Source of the DNA: Methanosarcina sp.
GTDB lineage: Archaea; Halobacteriota; Methanosarcinia; Methanosarcinales; Methanosarcinaceae
Assembly (NCBI GenBank): GCA_003164755.1
Contig: PLUB01000059.1
Coordinates: forward strand, 40,751-104,750
Direction: 5' to 3'
Length of the DNA stretch: 64,000 nucleotides
The position numbers were made by a program, and so were the translations under genes. Below are positions 30,418-40,124 of this stretch, one piece after another (position 1 is the first letter of the stretch; each line of letters opens with the position of its first letter). A model generated the notes under the pieces. The model saw only the letters and a list, made by a program, of their open reading frames with translations, was not told where the DNA came from and ran no database searches.

Positions 30418-31788
30418 TTATTTTACCACAATATATCCAGCGTTCTTCCAAGCAGACATGCCTCCAAGAACATTGTATACTTTACCATAACCGTTCTTTT
30501 TCAAAATTGAAGCTGCTAAATTAGCACTCCGAGCAGTGCCACAATAAACAATTACAGGCCAATCTTTTGGAACCTCATCCAATTTCTCCTCCAAATGACC
30601 AACATAGATGTGTCTGGCTCCATTAATATGTCCTTTATCCCATTTTCTCTTGTCTCTCACATCAAGAATTACCATTTTCTCTCCGTTCTCCAATTTGCCT
30701 TTCAAATCATGAACGGATATCAGATTAAAATTATCTATCTGTAGAGCTTTAACGTACCAGGCTGCAATTCCACCTTTCAGTATACCTGCTATATTATCAT
30801 AACCCAATCTGATTAAATAACTCACAGCAGTTTCCAGTTGCTCTTTTTCTTCCAGAACTAGAAGTATGGGTTTATTATAAGGAAGCACCCAACCGACAAA
30901 GGAAGGTACACCCCCTAACCAGACACTATAAGTATTTGGGATATGTGCCCCGCCAAAAGAATCTGGCATGCGTGTATCTATAACTATAGCTCCTTTTTCT
31001 ACCTCTGCTTTGAATTTTTCTGGTGAAAGAAACTCTGGAGCTGGCAAGCTCTGCAATAGAGGAGGTCCTTGAAGATTATACTGCTCCATTTTCTGGAAGT
31101 AAGGATTAAATTCAAGATGCTCTTCAACTTTATATTTTACAAACTCCTCCTTCTCAGTTTTTTGGAGAATAGGATTCTGGATACGTTCAATTCCGAGGGT
31201 ACTATGCTCCCGTTTAGCAATAGCAGATCCGCAAACAGAACCCCCACCATGTGCAGGACAGAGTATTACCTCATCTCCCAGTGGTAATATTTTATTAAAA
31301 ATACTATCATACAAATTTGATGCTAGTCTTGAAGCTTCCTCTGGACCGTAGAGATCGATCCTCCCTACATCACCTATAAATAAGGTGTCTCCTGTGAAAA
31401 CCATAATGGGATCTTCGCCTGTATCAAGATCTATCAGAGTATAGGATGTACTTTCGTCAGTATGACCCGGAGTAGGTAAAGCAGTCAGTTTCATTGAGCC
31501 AAAACTGAACTCTTGACCATCATCGAGGTAATTTCCATATTTAAAATCCACACCACGACCATGGTAAATTTCTGCATCTGTAAGATTTTTCAGTTCCAGA
31601 GAACCTATTACATAGTCCTCGTTTCTGTGGGTTTCAAATATGTATTTTATCTTCATCTCCTCTCTTCGAGCAAGGTCAAGATATACCTGGCAATCCCTTC
31701 TAGGGTCAATAACTAAGGCTTCGTCTCCAGACCCAATGAAATAAGAAAGATGAGCTAAACCTTCAGATTTAATGCGTTCAAATATCAC
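30418..31788 (-). CDS. MBL-fold hydrolase with two rhodanese domains (persulfide dioxygenase-like)
   Basis: 456 residues. Residues 1-250 are a metallo-beta-lactamase fold of the ETHE1/glyoxalase II type, then come a first rhodanese domain (about 260-355) and a second (about 370-456). The metal motif is THRNEDYVIGS: the first His is kept but the second His and the final His are Asn and Tyr. HTDES after TPG and FTGDTLFIGD keep the His and Asp that with the first His form the mononuclear iron triad in ETHE1-type enzymes. Rhodanese 1 lacks a catalytic Cys; rhodanese 2 has it in VIVYCGTARSAN. Likely role: persulfide or polysulfide metabolism in the cytoplasm. GTG 31788 is chosen because AGAGAGGT lies 6 nt upstream. 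The gene stands beside a dead peroxiredoxin. Confidence 0.85.
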   Translation of the reverse strand: MIFERIKSEGLAHLSYFIGSGDEALVIDPRRDCQVYLDLARREEMKIKYIFETHRNEDYVIGSLELKNLTDAEIYHGRGVDFKYGNYLDDGQEFSFGSMKLTALPTPGHTDESTSYTLIDLDTGEDPIMVFTGDTLFIGDVGRIDLYGPEEASRLASNLYDSIFNKILPLGDEVILCPAHGGGSVCGSAIAKREHSTLGIERIQNPILQKTEKEEFVKYKVEEHLEFNPYFQKMEQYNLQGPPLLQSLPAPEFLSPEKFKAEVEKGAIVIDTRMPDSFGGAHIPNTYSVWLGGVPSFVGWVLPYNKPILLVLEEKEQLETAVSYLIRLGYDNIAGILKGGIAAWYVKALQIDNFNLISVHDLKGKLENGEKMVILDVRDKRKWDKGHINGARHIYVGHLEEKLDEVPKDWPVIVYCGTARSANLAASILKKNGYGKVYNVLGGMSAWKNAGYIVVK

Positions 31789-32089
31789 AAAAACCTCTCT
31801 CAAAAATACCCTGAATTTTCTGCATAACCCTGTATACTGTATTGGTTCGTCTATCATAAGTTCAAATTTATCAGTACATAATAATTTTAATTCCAGTTTA
31901 TCTATAAGGACTTCAGCGGTTGAACTGAAAAATCAATCTCATAAACCCCCAATAGTCCAATTAGTGAATTTGACCAAAACATCTCTTACTTTGATTTTGT
32001 ACTTCAAGTTCAAAACACTGTCGAGTTTTCGATTATTTTTTGCTCCCTTTTTCCAGGCACTAAAATCAATCAAGGCAATATTTTCCTTC

Positions 32090-32724
32090 CTATTTCTTTT
32101 TTAGTCTTTCTTTTGCTGCTTTCATTGAACTAGGAGCTGAAATAATAACATCCTACCCGGATTGCCAATTTGCCGGAGTTGCTACATTCTCAGCATCATT
32201 TTTCTGCAGGTCAATTACTAACCTCTTGATTTCTTGCATATTTCTTCCAGTTGATAGTGGATAGTAGATAATTGCCCTTATTTTTGATTCTGGATCAATA
32301 ACAAATAATGCTCTTACAGCTGGAGTTATTGAAGCGTTTGGCTGAACCATACCTTACTTTTTCATCACTTCCATTTTAAGGTCAGCAATAATAGGAAACT
32401 TAATTTCAATTTATTCCATCTCTTTATATTCAATATTTTCCTCAATCCTCTTAAGCCAGGCTATATGGGAAAAAACGTTATCTATAGAAAGCCCTATCAA
32501 TTCAGTGTTCATTTTTATGAATTTTTCCTGCATACTGGCAAAGGTAACGAATTCAGTAGTATATACGGGTGTGAAATCTGTACGGTGACTGAAAAGGATC
32601 ACCTACTTTCCTTTCTATAGTCTTTTGAAAAATGGATTTCTCCTCGAGTCGTCACTGCTGTAAATGAGAGTGCATCGTCTCCAATCAAAGGTATACGTAT
32701 CTGTTTAAACTCAGTTTTTACCAT
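32090..32724 (-). pseudogene. Prx6-type peroxiredoxin, disrupted and missing its catalytic Cys
   Basis: ATG 32724 starts MVKTEFKQIRIPLIGDDALS, and the family continues through [60 protein letters not shown] and [20 protein letters not shown] to [11 protein letters not shown]. The peroxidatic Cys of PVCTTEF is Tyr, and the preceding Pro of HPADFTP is Arg. A frameshift and TGA lie near 32602, a stop near 32412, one near 32352 and one near 32153. This former thiol peroxidase is dead in sequence and in active site. Confidence 0.88.
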
Positions 32725-33340
32725 GTCTGAACATCTCTCTTAAGAATATGAGTCTACAATTGGAATTAAGTATTTAAGTTTAGTTATTATCTGGTAAACT
32801 TGTCTCTCACTGGCATTAGAGGTACGATGTCTGTGTCAAATAGCCATTCAAAATCATCAATATAACATTTCAAAACCAAGGACCATAAGGGAATTTTTTG
32901 AAATGTCATATAAATAAGCGTTAATTACTCACTTCGTTATTTTAAATTAATTATACAAAAAATAGTTTATGAATAAAACTTAATTTCCCATAAAATGTTT
33001 TAAGACCAACAAATAATTTGATATTAATTATGTTTTTATTATTTGAAGAGATATTCACAAATTTAAACTTAATATTTTTTTTCCTAAAAAACCAATGCAT
33101 ATTCATTTTTTATCAAATTCTAAATTTTAAGAGCCTGATAAGAGCTGTTACCAACACTTTATGATTAAAATAAAAATTTTTAAATTTAGAGGCATGTCCT
33201 TAAGTCATTGAACAAATCTGGGAAATGATTATACCCCCCATTTCAATGAAATTATTAAAGAAAAAGTTATATAGCGGCTTTCAATATGTTCAAAATAACA
33301 CAACTACTGTGTTCTAATTTTATTAATATGTGGAATTTTA
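32725..33340. other. Non-coding gap with a promoter for the Hsp20 relic
   Basis: AAAGTTATATAGCGG (about 33262-33276) resembles a TATA element ahead of the hsp20 relic. No gene is seen. Confidence 0.4.
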
Positions 33341-33794
33341 ATGAACTGGCCTGCTAAGAGAACATTTTCAGAGCCCATACGCTGGGATCCTTTTGAAGAG
33401 ATTAGGAAGACACAAGAACACCTGAATTTGTTGTTTGAGGACTTAATGCCTATGAAAAAATGGGGGAGAAAAATGTATTTACCCCTACATTTGACATCAA
33501 GGACAAAGAAAACAAACTTGTTGTAACTACCGACTTACCAGGAATCAATAAAGAAGATATTGAGATAAACCTTAAAGGAGCATGCTTGAGATAAGTGCAA
33601 AGATCGGAAAGAAAAAAGAAACCGAAGAAGAATATACTCGTAAGGAAAGAGAATATACTCACTTTTACCGAGCTTTCCGCCTGCCTACTAGTATTAAAGA
33701 GGAAGAGAGCACTGCAAAAATTGAAAATGGTGTTCTGACTATGACACTTCCAAAAATGAAGCTGGAAGAACCAGCAACAAAAATACAAATTTAA
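33341..33794 (+). pseudogene. Hsp20 small heat-shock protein, two frameshifts
   Basis: The N-terminal part is MNWPAKRTFSEPIRWDPFEE. After the GGGGGAGAAAAA tract the frame changes to VFTPTFDIKDKENKLVVTTD with LPGINKEDIEINLKGACL, the start of the alpha-crystallin domain. A second shift near 33580 leads to LEISAKIGKKKETEEEYTRK, FYRAFRLPTSIKEEESTAKI and the GVLTMTLPK motif that ends the domain. Together the three pieces make a normal 150-residue Hsp20. The two shifts do not restore one frame, so no complete protein is made. Confidence 0.88.
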
Positions 33795-33852
33795 TAATCT
33801 TCGAGAGTAGGTGTGATACTTTTCGATTAAATAGGAAGCTTAGTTATACAAG

Positions 33853-34318
33853 GAAATTGGACGATTATTGAACATCTAAATGCTCGTTTGGCCGATGAAC
33901 TGACCGTTAGTAACTAATACATTGTCCATGCCGAGATGTGCGAAAACTGGAATTAAAGCAACTGGAAGAAATGATCCAGAAGCGAGCCATCGCCGAGATG
34001 AAACACGCTGAGAAACTGGTCTCACGGATCCTCTTCCTCGAAGGGAAACAAATAGTCAGCAAACTGAACCAAATAATCATCGGCACATGATTGCGAAATA
34101 TACATTAGTGAGAGAATATAGCCAAATACTTGGCCATTAACAGTTAAGAAAATAGCATCAATGTACCAGCTAAGGTAGAGGATACTAACACCAAAGTGCT
34201 TCTCAAATCGATCCTGACGGAGAGCAGGACCATGTAGACTGGATCGAAGCTCAACCCGATCAGATCAAACAGATTGATGTCGGGAACTGTCCAGCGGAGG
34301 AGATTTACTGACGGAGTA
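33853..34318 (+). pseudogene. bfr: Bacterioferritin relic
   Basis: Text in one frame: HLNARLADELTVSN-stop-YIVHAEMCENWN-stop-KQLEEMIQKRAIAEMKHAEK, LVSRILFLEGKQIVSKLNQI. A later block in shifted frames shows VLLKSILT and the WIEAQLDQIKQID-type end. This is the Bfr/ferritin four-helix bundle with the diiron residues E (DEL) and ExxH (EMKHAEK) visible. Several stops and shifts and a deleted middle helix make it a pseudogene. It directly follows the Hsp20 relic. Confidence 0.75.
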
Positions 34319-34468
34319 CTTGCTACATCTATTCACTTTTGCGTATGGGCCACTAGAGTTCACCTATAAAAACTCCTCAATAAAGAGCAAAAAAAGGATT
34401 TATCAAAAAATTCATACACACGCATGATGTTTATATACCAGGAATGTACATCCAAGTAGGTGATTACC
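34319..34468 (+). promoter_or_regulatory. Promoter and leader of the cimA-like gene
   Basis: TTTATATA at 34430-34437 is a good TATA box; AGGTGA at 34458-34463 is a ribosome-binding site just ahead of ATG 34469. Confidence 0.5.
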
Positions 34469-34493
34469 ATGAATGTAAGAACTGAAAGAAGGA

Positions 34494-36023
34494 ATCGATT
34501 TTTACATCGAATCCCTGCAGAATAAAACAGTAACTGTTTTTGACACAACACTGCGCGACGGAGAACAAACTCCTGGAGTATCCCTAAATTCTGCTCAGAA
34601 GCTAGAAATTGCCCATCAACTTGACAAACTCGGGGTAGATATAATAGAAGCTGGATTCCCCATCTCCTCAGAAAGCGACAAGGAATCCATAAAATCAATC
34701 TCTAATGCTGGGCTGGATGCTGTCGTCTGTGGACTCGCTCGTGTATTGAAGAACGACATAAATGCATGTTTTGAAAGCGACGTCGGCCTTGTGCATACTT
34801 TCGTTCCCACCTCAGATGTTCAAAGGATATATACTATCAAAAAAAGCCAGGAAGAAGTTATCCAACTAGCTGTGGAAGCTGTCCAGTATATCAAAGACCA
34901 TGGCCTTAAGTGCATGTTTTCTGCAATGGACGCAACTAGGACTGAGCCTGAGTATCTCATAGATGTCTTCAAGGCGGTCCAAGAAGTAGGATGCGATATA
35001 ATCAACGTACCAGATACTGTTGGCATTATGGTTCCATCCGCAATGTACAGGCAGATAAAAGACATTGCATCTGAAATAACAATTCCTATAGATGTGCATT
35101 GCCATAACGATTTTGGGCTTGCGGTAGCAAACAGCCTCATGGCTGTCGAAGCCGGAGCATCACAGGTCCAGGTTACTATAAATGGAATCGGAGAGAGGGC
35201 AGGAAATGCCGACCTTCCACAGACAGTTATGAGTCTTAAGGCAATTTATGGGATAAAAACGAATATTAAGACCGAATACCTTGTGGAAACTTCAAAAATG
35301 GTTGAAAACTATACTGGAATAAGGCTTCCTCCAAACACTCCTGTGGTGGGCCAAAATGCTTTTTCCCACGAGTCTGGGATCCACAGCCAGGGAGTGATGG
35401 AGAAATCCGATACTTTCGAGCCTGGAATAATGACTCCGGAAATGGTCGGTCACAGAAGACGTATTGTTCTTGGAAAACATACCGGCAAACATGCAGTTAA
35501 ACAGTCCCTTGAATCTGCAGGAATAATAACCAATGATAAGCAACTCGATGAAATAGTGTACAAGATCAAGGAGATTGCAAATAAGGGCAAACAGATAACA
35601 GATGTTGACCTTTATGCTGTTGCTTCTGCAGTACTCGGGAAGGCAAGCTCCGAAGAAGAACGTATCAAGCTTAAAGAAGTATCCGTGATGACCGGAAATA
35701 TCCTTACGCCCACTGCAGTTGTCAAAGCAGACATAGATGGCAAAGAAGTCATTGCTGCAAGAGTCGGAGTTGGCCCTGTAGATGCCGCACTCAATGCAGT
35801 AAGAGATATCCTGGGAGAGAATCACCACTTCAAACTTCAGGAGTTCAGAATCGATGCCATCACTGGAGGAGCAGATGCGCTTGCAGACGTGTATATAGGC
35901 ATTGAAAACGAAAACGGAAGAATTGTAACTGCTAGATCTGCAAATCCAGATATAGTTATGGCTTCTGTAGAAGCCCTCGTGAATGCAATGAATTTGCTCT
36001 ACAAAAATAAAGAAAAGAGCTAA
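34494..36023 (+). CDS. cimA: Citramalate / 2-isopropylmalate synthase family protein
   Basis: Full-length DRE-TIM metallolyase-type acyltransferase that condenses acetyl-CoA with a 2-oxo acid (pyruvate for CimA, 2-oxoisovalerate for LeuA). Motifs: TVFDTTLRDGEQTPGVSL near residue 14, VHCHNDFGLAVANSLMAVEA near 205, NAFSHESGIHSQGV, and a complete C-terminal LeuA-type allosteric domain (LQEFRIDAITGGADALADVY, then ANPDIVMASVEAL). CimA is favoured over LeuA by recall of Methanosarcina relatives, not by proof. The frame has no ATG, GTG or TTG before codon 85. A well-placed RBS and ATG lie at 34458-34471 but are one base out of frame. Here the frame is given from 34494 (ATC), where similarity begins. 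See findings. Confidence 0.8.
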   Translation: MDFYIESLQNKTVTVFDTTLRDGEQTPGVSLNSAQKLEIAHQLDKLGVDIIEAGFPISSESDKESIKSISNAGLDAVVCGLARVLKNDINACFESDVGLVHTFVPTSDVQRIYTIKKSQEEVIQLAVEAVQYIKDHGLKCMFSAMDATRTEPEYLIDVFKAVQEVGCDIINVPDTVGIMVPSAMYRQIKDIASEITIPIDVHCHNDFGLAVANSLMAVEAGASQVQVTINGIGERAGNADLPQTVMSLKAIYGIKTNIKTEYLVETSKMVENYTGIRLPPNTPVVGQNAFSHESGIHSQGVMEKSDTFEPGIMTPEMVGHRRRIVLGKHTGKHAVKQSLESAGIITNDKQLDEIVYKIKEIANKGKQITDVDLYAVASAVLGKASSEEERIKLKEVSVMTGNILTPTAVVKADIDGKEVIAARVGVGPVDAALNAVRDILGENHHFKLQEFRIDAITGGADALADVYIGIENENGRIVTARSANPDIVMASVEALVNAMNLLYKNKEKS

Positions 36024-37076
36024 AATTTCAAAAATTGACTAAAAAGCTAGAAAACTTAGCTCAGAGTTTAGATCGAAGTATAGTTCAAAGAACAGTCAAA
36101 AGACAAAAAATAGGATAAGAACTATATATATTCTTTTTCAGGTTTGTATTCCAGAATTTTGTGTAAAAAGTGAAATAAAATGAGATGGAATAAAGAAAGA
36201 TCCATGCCATATCAAATATAGTGATTCTCGCTGTCACCTTGATTTTATTAAATTCAACCGCAAAAGAGAAGAGACTATTTTTGAGCAAGGGAAATAAAAA
36301 TTGTAGAAAAGATCAATTCAGAAATTTTCCTGACGGACAACGGCATGAACCTTTGACTTGAGAAAGATTAGGAACCAATTTATTTCACATTTAACCTAAT
36401 TTTATATATAGGCATTAAAGGCTAATATGAAGAAATGAAAACGATTATTGCTCAAATTGAAGCTAACTAAGGAAATGCAGTAAATATCGGATAGCAGGCC
36501 TAAATTTCCAGGAATGCAAAAAAAATGATGAGATTGGAAGGCAGACAAATTAGTTCACAAAAGAGATAGACATTCAAAAATACATTGAAAATCACCTTAT
36601 AGATACACATTCAGTTGGCTGAAGCTTAGATTTTTAAACTTTATAGATCTGTGGATATAGTTATTTAGCATTGCCACAGCTGCTCTATTGAGACAAGGAA
36701 GTAATAGTGGACATAAGATATCATATTTTTCCGACAAATCTTGTATATTTTTTTAACATCATCAGCTTTTTGCAGCAAAAATGCCACTTGAACACCTGCT
36801 TCTTGGAACTAACAATCACTATTTTTCGTCATGCAAAGGCAGAAATAACATATATTTACAATTGATTCAATTCGTATAGCAGCGCAAATTAAGTATATGA
36901 GAACTATAGAGATCACAAAATTATAGACTGAAAATGTGCACAGGGTTTTAATGTAGAAATTTAGACTTACTCATTTAAAGTAAAAAACTTATGGGGAATG
37001 ATCAAAAAAATGTAAGAAAAAAGTAGTAAAGATATGAAAAAGAATAGAGTAAAATAAAAATAAAGGAGGAAAAAAT
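36024..37076. other. 1-kb gap without genes
   Basis: A TATA box (TTTTATATATAGG, about 36400) precedes an 11-codon ORF at 36435 (MKTIIAQIEAN) that may be the remnant of a gene. The strong AGGAGGA at 37064-37070 belongs to the next gene. Confidence 0.4.
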
Positions 37077-37718
37077 ATAGAAGTCCGGTACATCTGCCCC
37101 ACAGCCTACGACTCCAGTGTCTACCTAGTAAATAGAAAAGTTCTGATCGATGCAGGCATGAATAGTGACCTGATCATTAAACAACTGGAAAAATATATCA
37201 AGTTTACAGATTTGGAACTCATTATCCTGACTCACTGCCATTATGATCATACAGCAGCAGCAGCAGCAATTGCAGAAAAGACCGGGGCAAAAGTAGGAGT
37301 GCACGAAGACGACCGAGAAGGCGTAAACGATGAATATTTGAGTGTATCTATGCTTTTCGGAGACCACGCACCTGCTGTCAAACCAACAATTACGTATAAA
37401 GGAGGAGACAAAATTGAAATAGGAAATGGGGAATACCTCGAAGTGATTCACACACCTGGTCATTCAAAGGGAAGCATCTGCCTCTACGAACCGATTTCAA
37501 AAAGTCTCTTTTCTGGGGACACTGTATTTACGAGTGGAGGATTCGGAAGGATGGACTTTGAAGGTTCAGAACCTGATAAGATGCTGGGATCAGTTGAAAA
37601 ACTCATAAAACTAGATGTGAAGAACCTATATTCTGGACATGGAGCTCCTACGGACAAAGACGGAAACAACCAGATTATGGCCTCATACACTATGCTAAAA
37701 ATGATGATGAAAGCATAA
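37077..37718 (+). CDS. MBL-fold metallohydrolase, apparent AUA start
   Basis: 213 residues, metallo-beta-lactamase fold of the glyoxalase II/hydroxyacylglutathione hydrolase group. Metal ligands: ILTHCHYDHTAAAAAI near residue 58, IHTPGHSKGSICLYEP near 125, FSGDTVFTSGGFGRMD near 147 and YSGHGAPTDKDG near 185, a complete dinuclear set. Homology starts at EVRYICPTAYDSSVYLVNRK. The codon before it is ATA (37077-37079), placed 6 nt after an ideal AGGAGGA, exactly where ATG should be. Next internal ATG (37158) would remove the first strands of the fold. The substrate is unknown; the gene is monocistronic. Confidence 0.85.
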   Translation: MEVRYICPTAYDSSVYLVNRKVLIDAGMNSDLIIKQLEKYIKFTDLELIILTHCHYDHTAAAAAIAEKTGAKVGVHEDDREGVNDEYLSVSMLFGDHAPAVKPTITYKGGDKIEIGNGEYLEVIHTPGHSKGSICLYEPISKSLFSGDTVFTSGGFGRMDFEGSEPDKMLGSVEKLIKLDVKNLYSGHGAPTDKDGNNQIMASYTMLKMMMKA

Positions 37719-37927
37719 CGAAAATCCAGAGAAACCTAGTGTCCAAACAATTTAATCATTAATTACCTAAATAAAATCTTGAACTTTTGGATGCCGATAA
37801 GAAGCTATCTAATTATTAGGTTATTTAATTAAATTGCCATGACACTAAAAAAAAGCAGAAGTATGAAAATAACTATAGCATCTGTGTAACTTGGAATCGA
37901 AGAAAATGAGGAGCTTGGAAACATATT

Positions 37928-40090
37928 ATGCCGACAAACAGACCATTTCCGAAAGGAAATAAAAAATATGTTATGGAAAAATCAAATAAAGTAAGATTAT
38001 ACAGAAAAATCGGCTTATTTGTCCCCATAAAAGTAGAAACAATAGAAGCCTTAAAATCAGGATCGAAGCCAAGAATAAAATCAGAAATGCTGAAAATCAA
38101 ATTTCCAGAAAAAGTTGAAAAAAAACCTGAGAAAGGATTCGAAAATAAAACTAAAAAAAAGGAAAAAAAAGGAAATAAGTCAGAAAAATATCTTTCTTCA
38201 CTTACCCCTACATCAAAATTTCTTCCAATGAGCTCTGAAGAAGTAAAAGCCCGCGGATGGAAAGAACTTGACATTATCCTTGTCACTGGAGATGCCTATG
38301 TTGACCATTCTAGTTTTGGAACTGCAATTATTGGAAGGGTTCTTGAAGACGCTGGTTTCCGAGTAGGAATCATTGCTCAGCCAAGATGGGATAACTCAGA
38401 GGATTTCAAGAAACTTGGAATACCAAGGCTTTTCTTTTCCATAAGCGCTGGAAACACAGATTCCATGGTCAGCAATCTGACCCCAGGTCTAAAACCGCGG
38501 AATAAGGATGCTTATTCCCCTGGAGGCAAAACAGGACTCCGCCCAAATCGTGCAGTGATTATTTACTCTAACAGGATAAAAGAAGCCTTTCCTACGATAC
38601 CGATTATAATGGGGGGCATTGAGGCTTCCCTGCGACGTTTTGTACATTACGATTACCTTTCGAATAAAGTCAGGCAATCAATTCTGGCTGATGCACCTGC
38701 AAATTTAGTTGTTTACGGTATGGGCGAGCTGCAGATTGTAGAGCTTGCAAGACGATTACAGGCAGGGGAAGATATCAAGGAAATCAGAAACATTCCAGGC
38801 ACGGTCTGGAAGATGGAAGTTAAAGCCTGGAAAGAGCTTAAAGAAAGAGGTAATAGGGCGGACAAAAAACAATCTGTAGTATTTGAAGGAAAAGATGGAG
38901 AGGCATATGAGGAAGCAGCAGAATTTTACAACGATTATATAGAAATACCCTCCTTTTCCGAAGTTACTCAGGACAAAGTAGCCTTTGCAAAGGCTTTTCG
39001 TATGCAATTTTTGGAACAGAATCCTCTTATTGGAAAAGGTGTTCTCCAGCCTCACCCAAAAACCATCATCGTTCAGAATAGGCCTATGAGACCTCTGACA
39101 GGCACTGAAATGGACCACGTATATGAGCTGCCATTTACTGGCGAAGCTCATCCATTCTACTCTGAACCAATCCCTGCCCTTGATATGATAAAATTATCCA
39201 TAACAACGCACAGGGGCTGCTTTGGAGGCTGTGCATTCTGCGCCATTACCCAGCACCAGGGACGCATGATTTCAAGCCGCAGCATCGAGTCCATCCTGCA
39301 TGAGGCGAAAAAACTTACCGAAAAATCAGACTTCAAAGGAGTTATAACCGGAGTTGGAGGTCCAAGTGCTAATATGTATGGAATGGAGTGCAAAATCTGG
39401 ATGAAAAAAGGAGCCTGTCTCTACAAATCTTGCCTCTACCCTCACATATGCTCTGCTCTGGATACTAGCCACAAAAAGTTACTAGAACTCATGCGCTGCA
39501 TACGCGAACTTCCAAGAGTCAAGAAGGTCTTTACAGGCTACGGAGTGCGCTACGACTTGGCTCTTGAGGATGAAGAATATCTTGAAGAACTGTGCGCTCA
39601 CCATACAAGCGGGCAACTTCGGATCGCACCGGAACATTTCTCAAAGCGGGTCACGAGCTCGATGCGCAAACCAGGTAGAGAAACATACGAAAAATTCGTC
39701 GATAAATTTGCTGCCCTTAACAGAAAATACAGCAAAGAACAGTATATAGTAAATTACCTGATGTCAGGACATCCGAGCTGCACCCTTGAAGATATGATCG
39801 AAATGGCAGAATATGTGCGAGACTATGGAGGTTATACAGAAAATGTACAGGATTTTACCCCAACGCCCATGACCGTAGCGACCTGCATGTATTATACAGG
39901 GTTTGACCCGTTCACAGGCAGAAAAATGTACATTGCAAGAGACAAAAAAGAAAAAGCAATGCAAAGGGCCCTTATGCACTACAGGAGTCATGAAAATTAC
40001 GAACTTGTGTATGAAGCTTTGGAAAAGGCAGGAAGATTTGATCTTGTGGGAAATGCCCATAACTGTTTGATAAAAAGAAATAAGAAATAA
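37928..40090 (+). CDS. YgiQ family radical SAM protein
   Basis: 720 residues, UPF0313/YgiQ. An N-terminal basic extension (residues 1-85, Lys-rich, low complexity) is followed by LPMSSEEVKARGWKELDIIL, VTGDAYVDHSSFGTAIIGRV and IPIIMGGIEASLRRFVHYDY (cobalamin-like fold). The radical SAM domain has the 4Fe-4S motif CFGGCAFC in THRGCFGGCAFCAITQHQGR near residue 440. A second cysteine cluster (CKIWMKKGACLYKSCLYPHI with C) follows, then RIAPEHFSKRV and the family C-terminus. The reaction is unknown. The extension is odd but common in archaeal versions; an internal ATG at 37970 is possible. Confidence 0.92.
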   Translation: MPTNRPFPKGNKKYVMEKSNKVRLYRKIGLFVPIKVETIEALKSGSKPRIKSEMLKIKFPEKVEKKPEKGFENKTKKKEKKGNKSEKYLSSLTPTSKFLPMSSEEVKARGWKELDIILVTGDAYVDHSSFGTAIIGRVLEDAGFRVGIIAQPRWDNSEDFKKLGIPRLFFSISAGNTDSMVSNLTPGLKPRNKDAYSPGGKTGLRPNRAVIIYSNRIKEAFPTIPIIMGGIEASLRRFVHYDYLSNKVRQSILADAPANLVVYGMGELQIVELARRLQAGEDIKEIRNIPGTVWKMEVKAWKELKERGNRADKKQSVVFEGKDGEAYEEAAEFYNDYIEIPSFSEVTQDKVAFAKAFRMQFLEQNPLIGKGVLQPHPKTIIVQNRPMRPLTGTEMDHVYELPFTGEAHPFYSEPIPALDMIKLSITTHRGCFGGCAFCAITQHQGRMISSRSIESILHEAKKLTEKSDFKGVITGVGGPSANMYGMECKIWMKKGACLYKSCLYPHICSALDTSHKKLLELMRCIRELPRVKKVFTGYGVRYDLALEDEEYLEELCAHHTSGQLRIAPEHFSKRVTSSMRKPGRETYEKFVDKFAALNRKYSKEQYIVNYLMSGHPSCTLEDMIEMAEYVRDYGGYTENVQDFTPTPMTVATCMYYTGFDPFTGRKMYIARDKKEKAMQRALMHYRSHENYELVYEALEKAGRFDLVGNAHNCLIKRNKK

Positions 40091-40124
40091 AACACTTACA
40101 ATAGCTCAAATTCTTAGAAAAGCA

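Noticed and set aside
33450..33788. 112-codon minus-strand ORF
   Set aside because: Phe/Ser-rich antisense of the hsp20 relic.
35292..35828. 178-codon minus-strand ORF inside the cimA-like gene
   Set aside because: Cys/Ser-rich antisense shadow of a well-supported gene.
38756..39151. 131-codon minus-strand ORF inside the YgiQ gene
   Set aside because: Antisense shadow without protein-family features.
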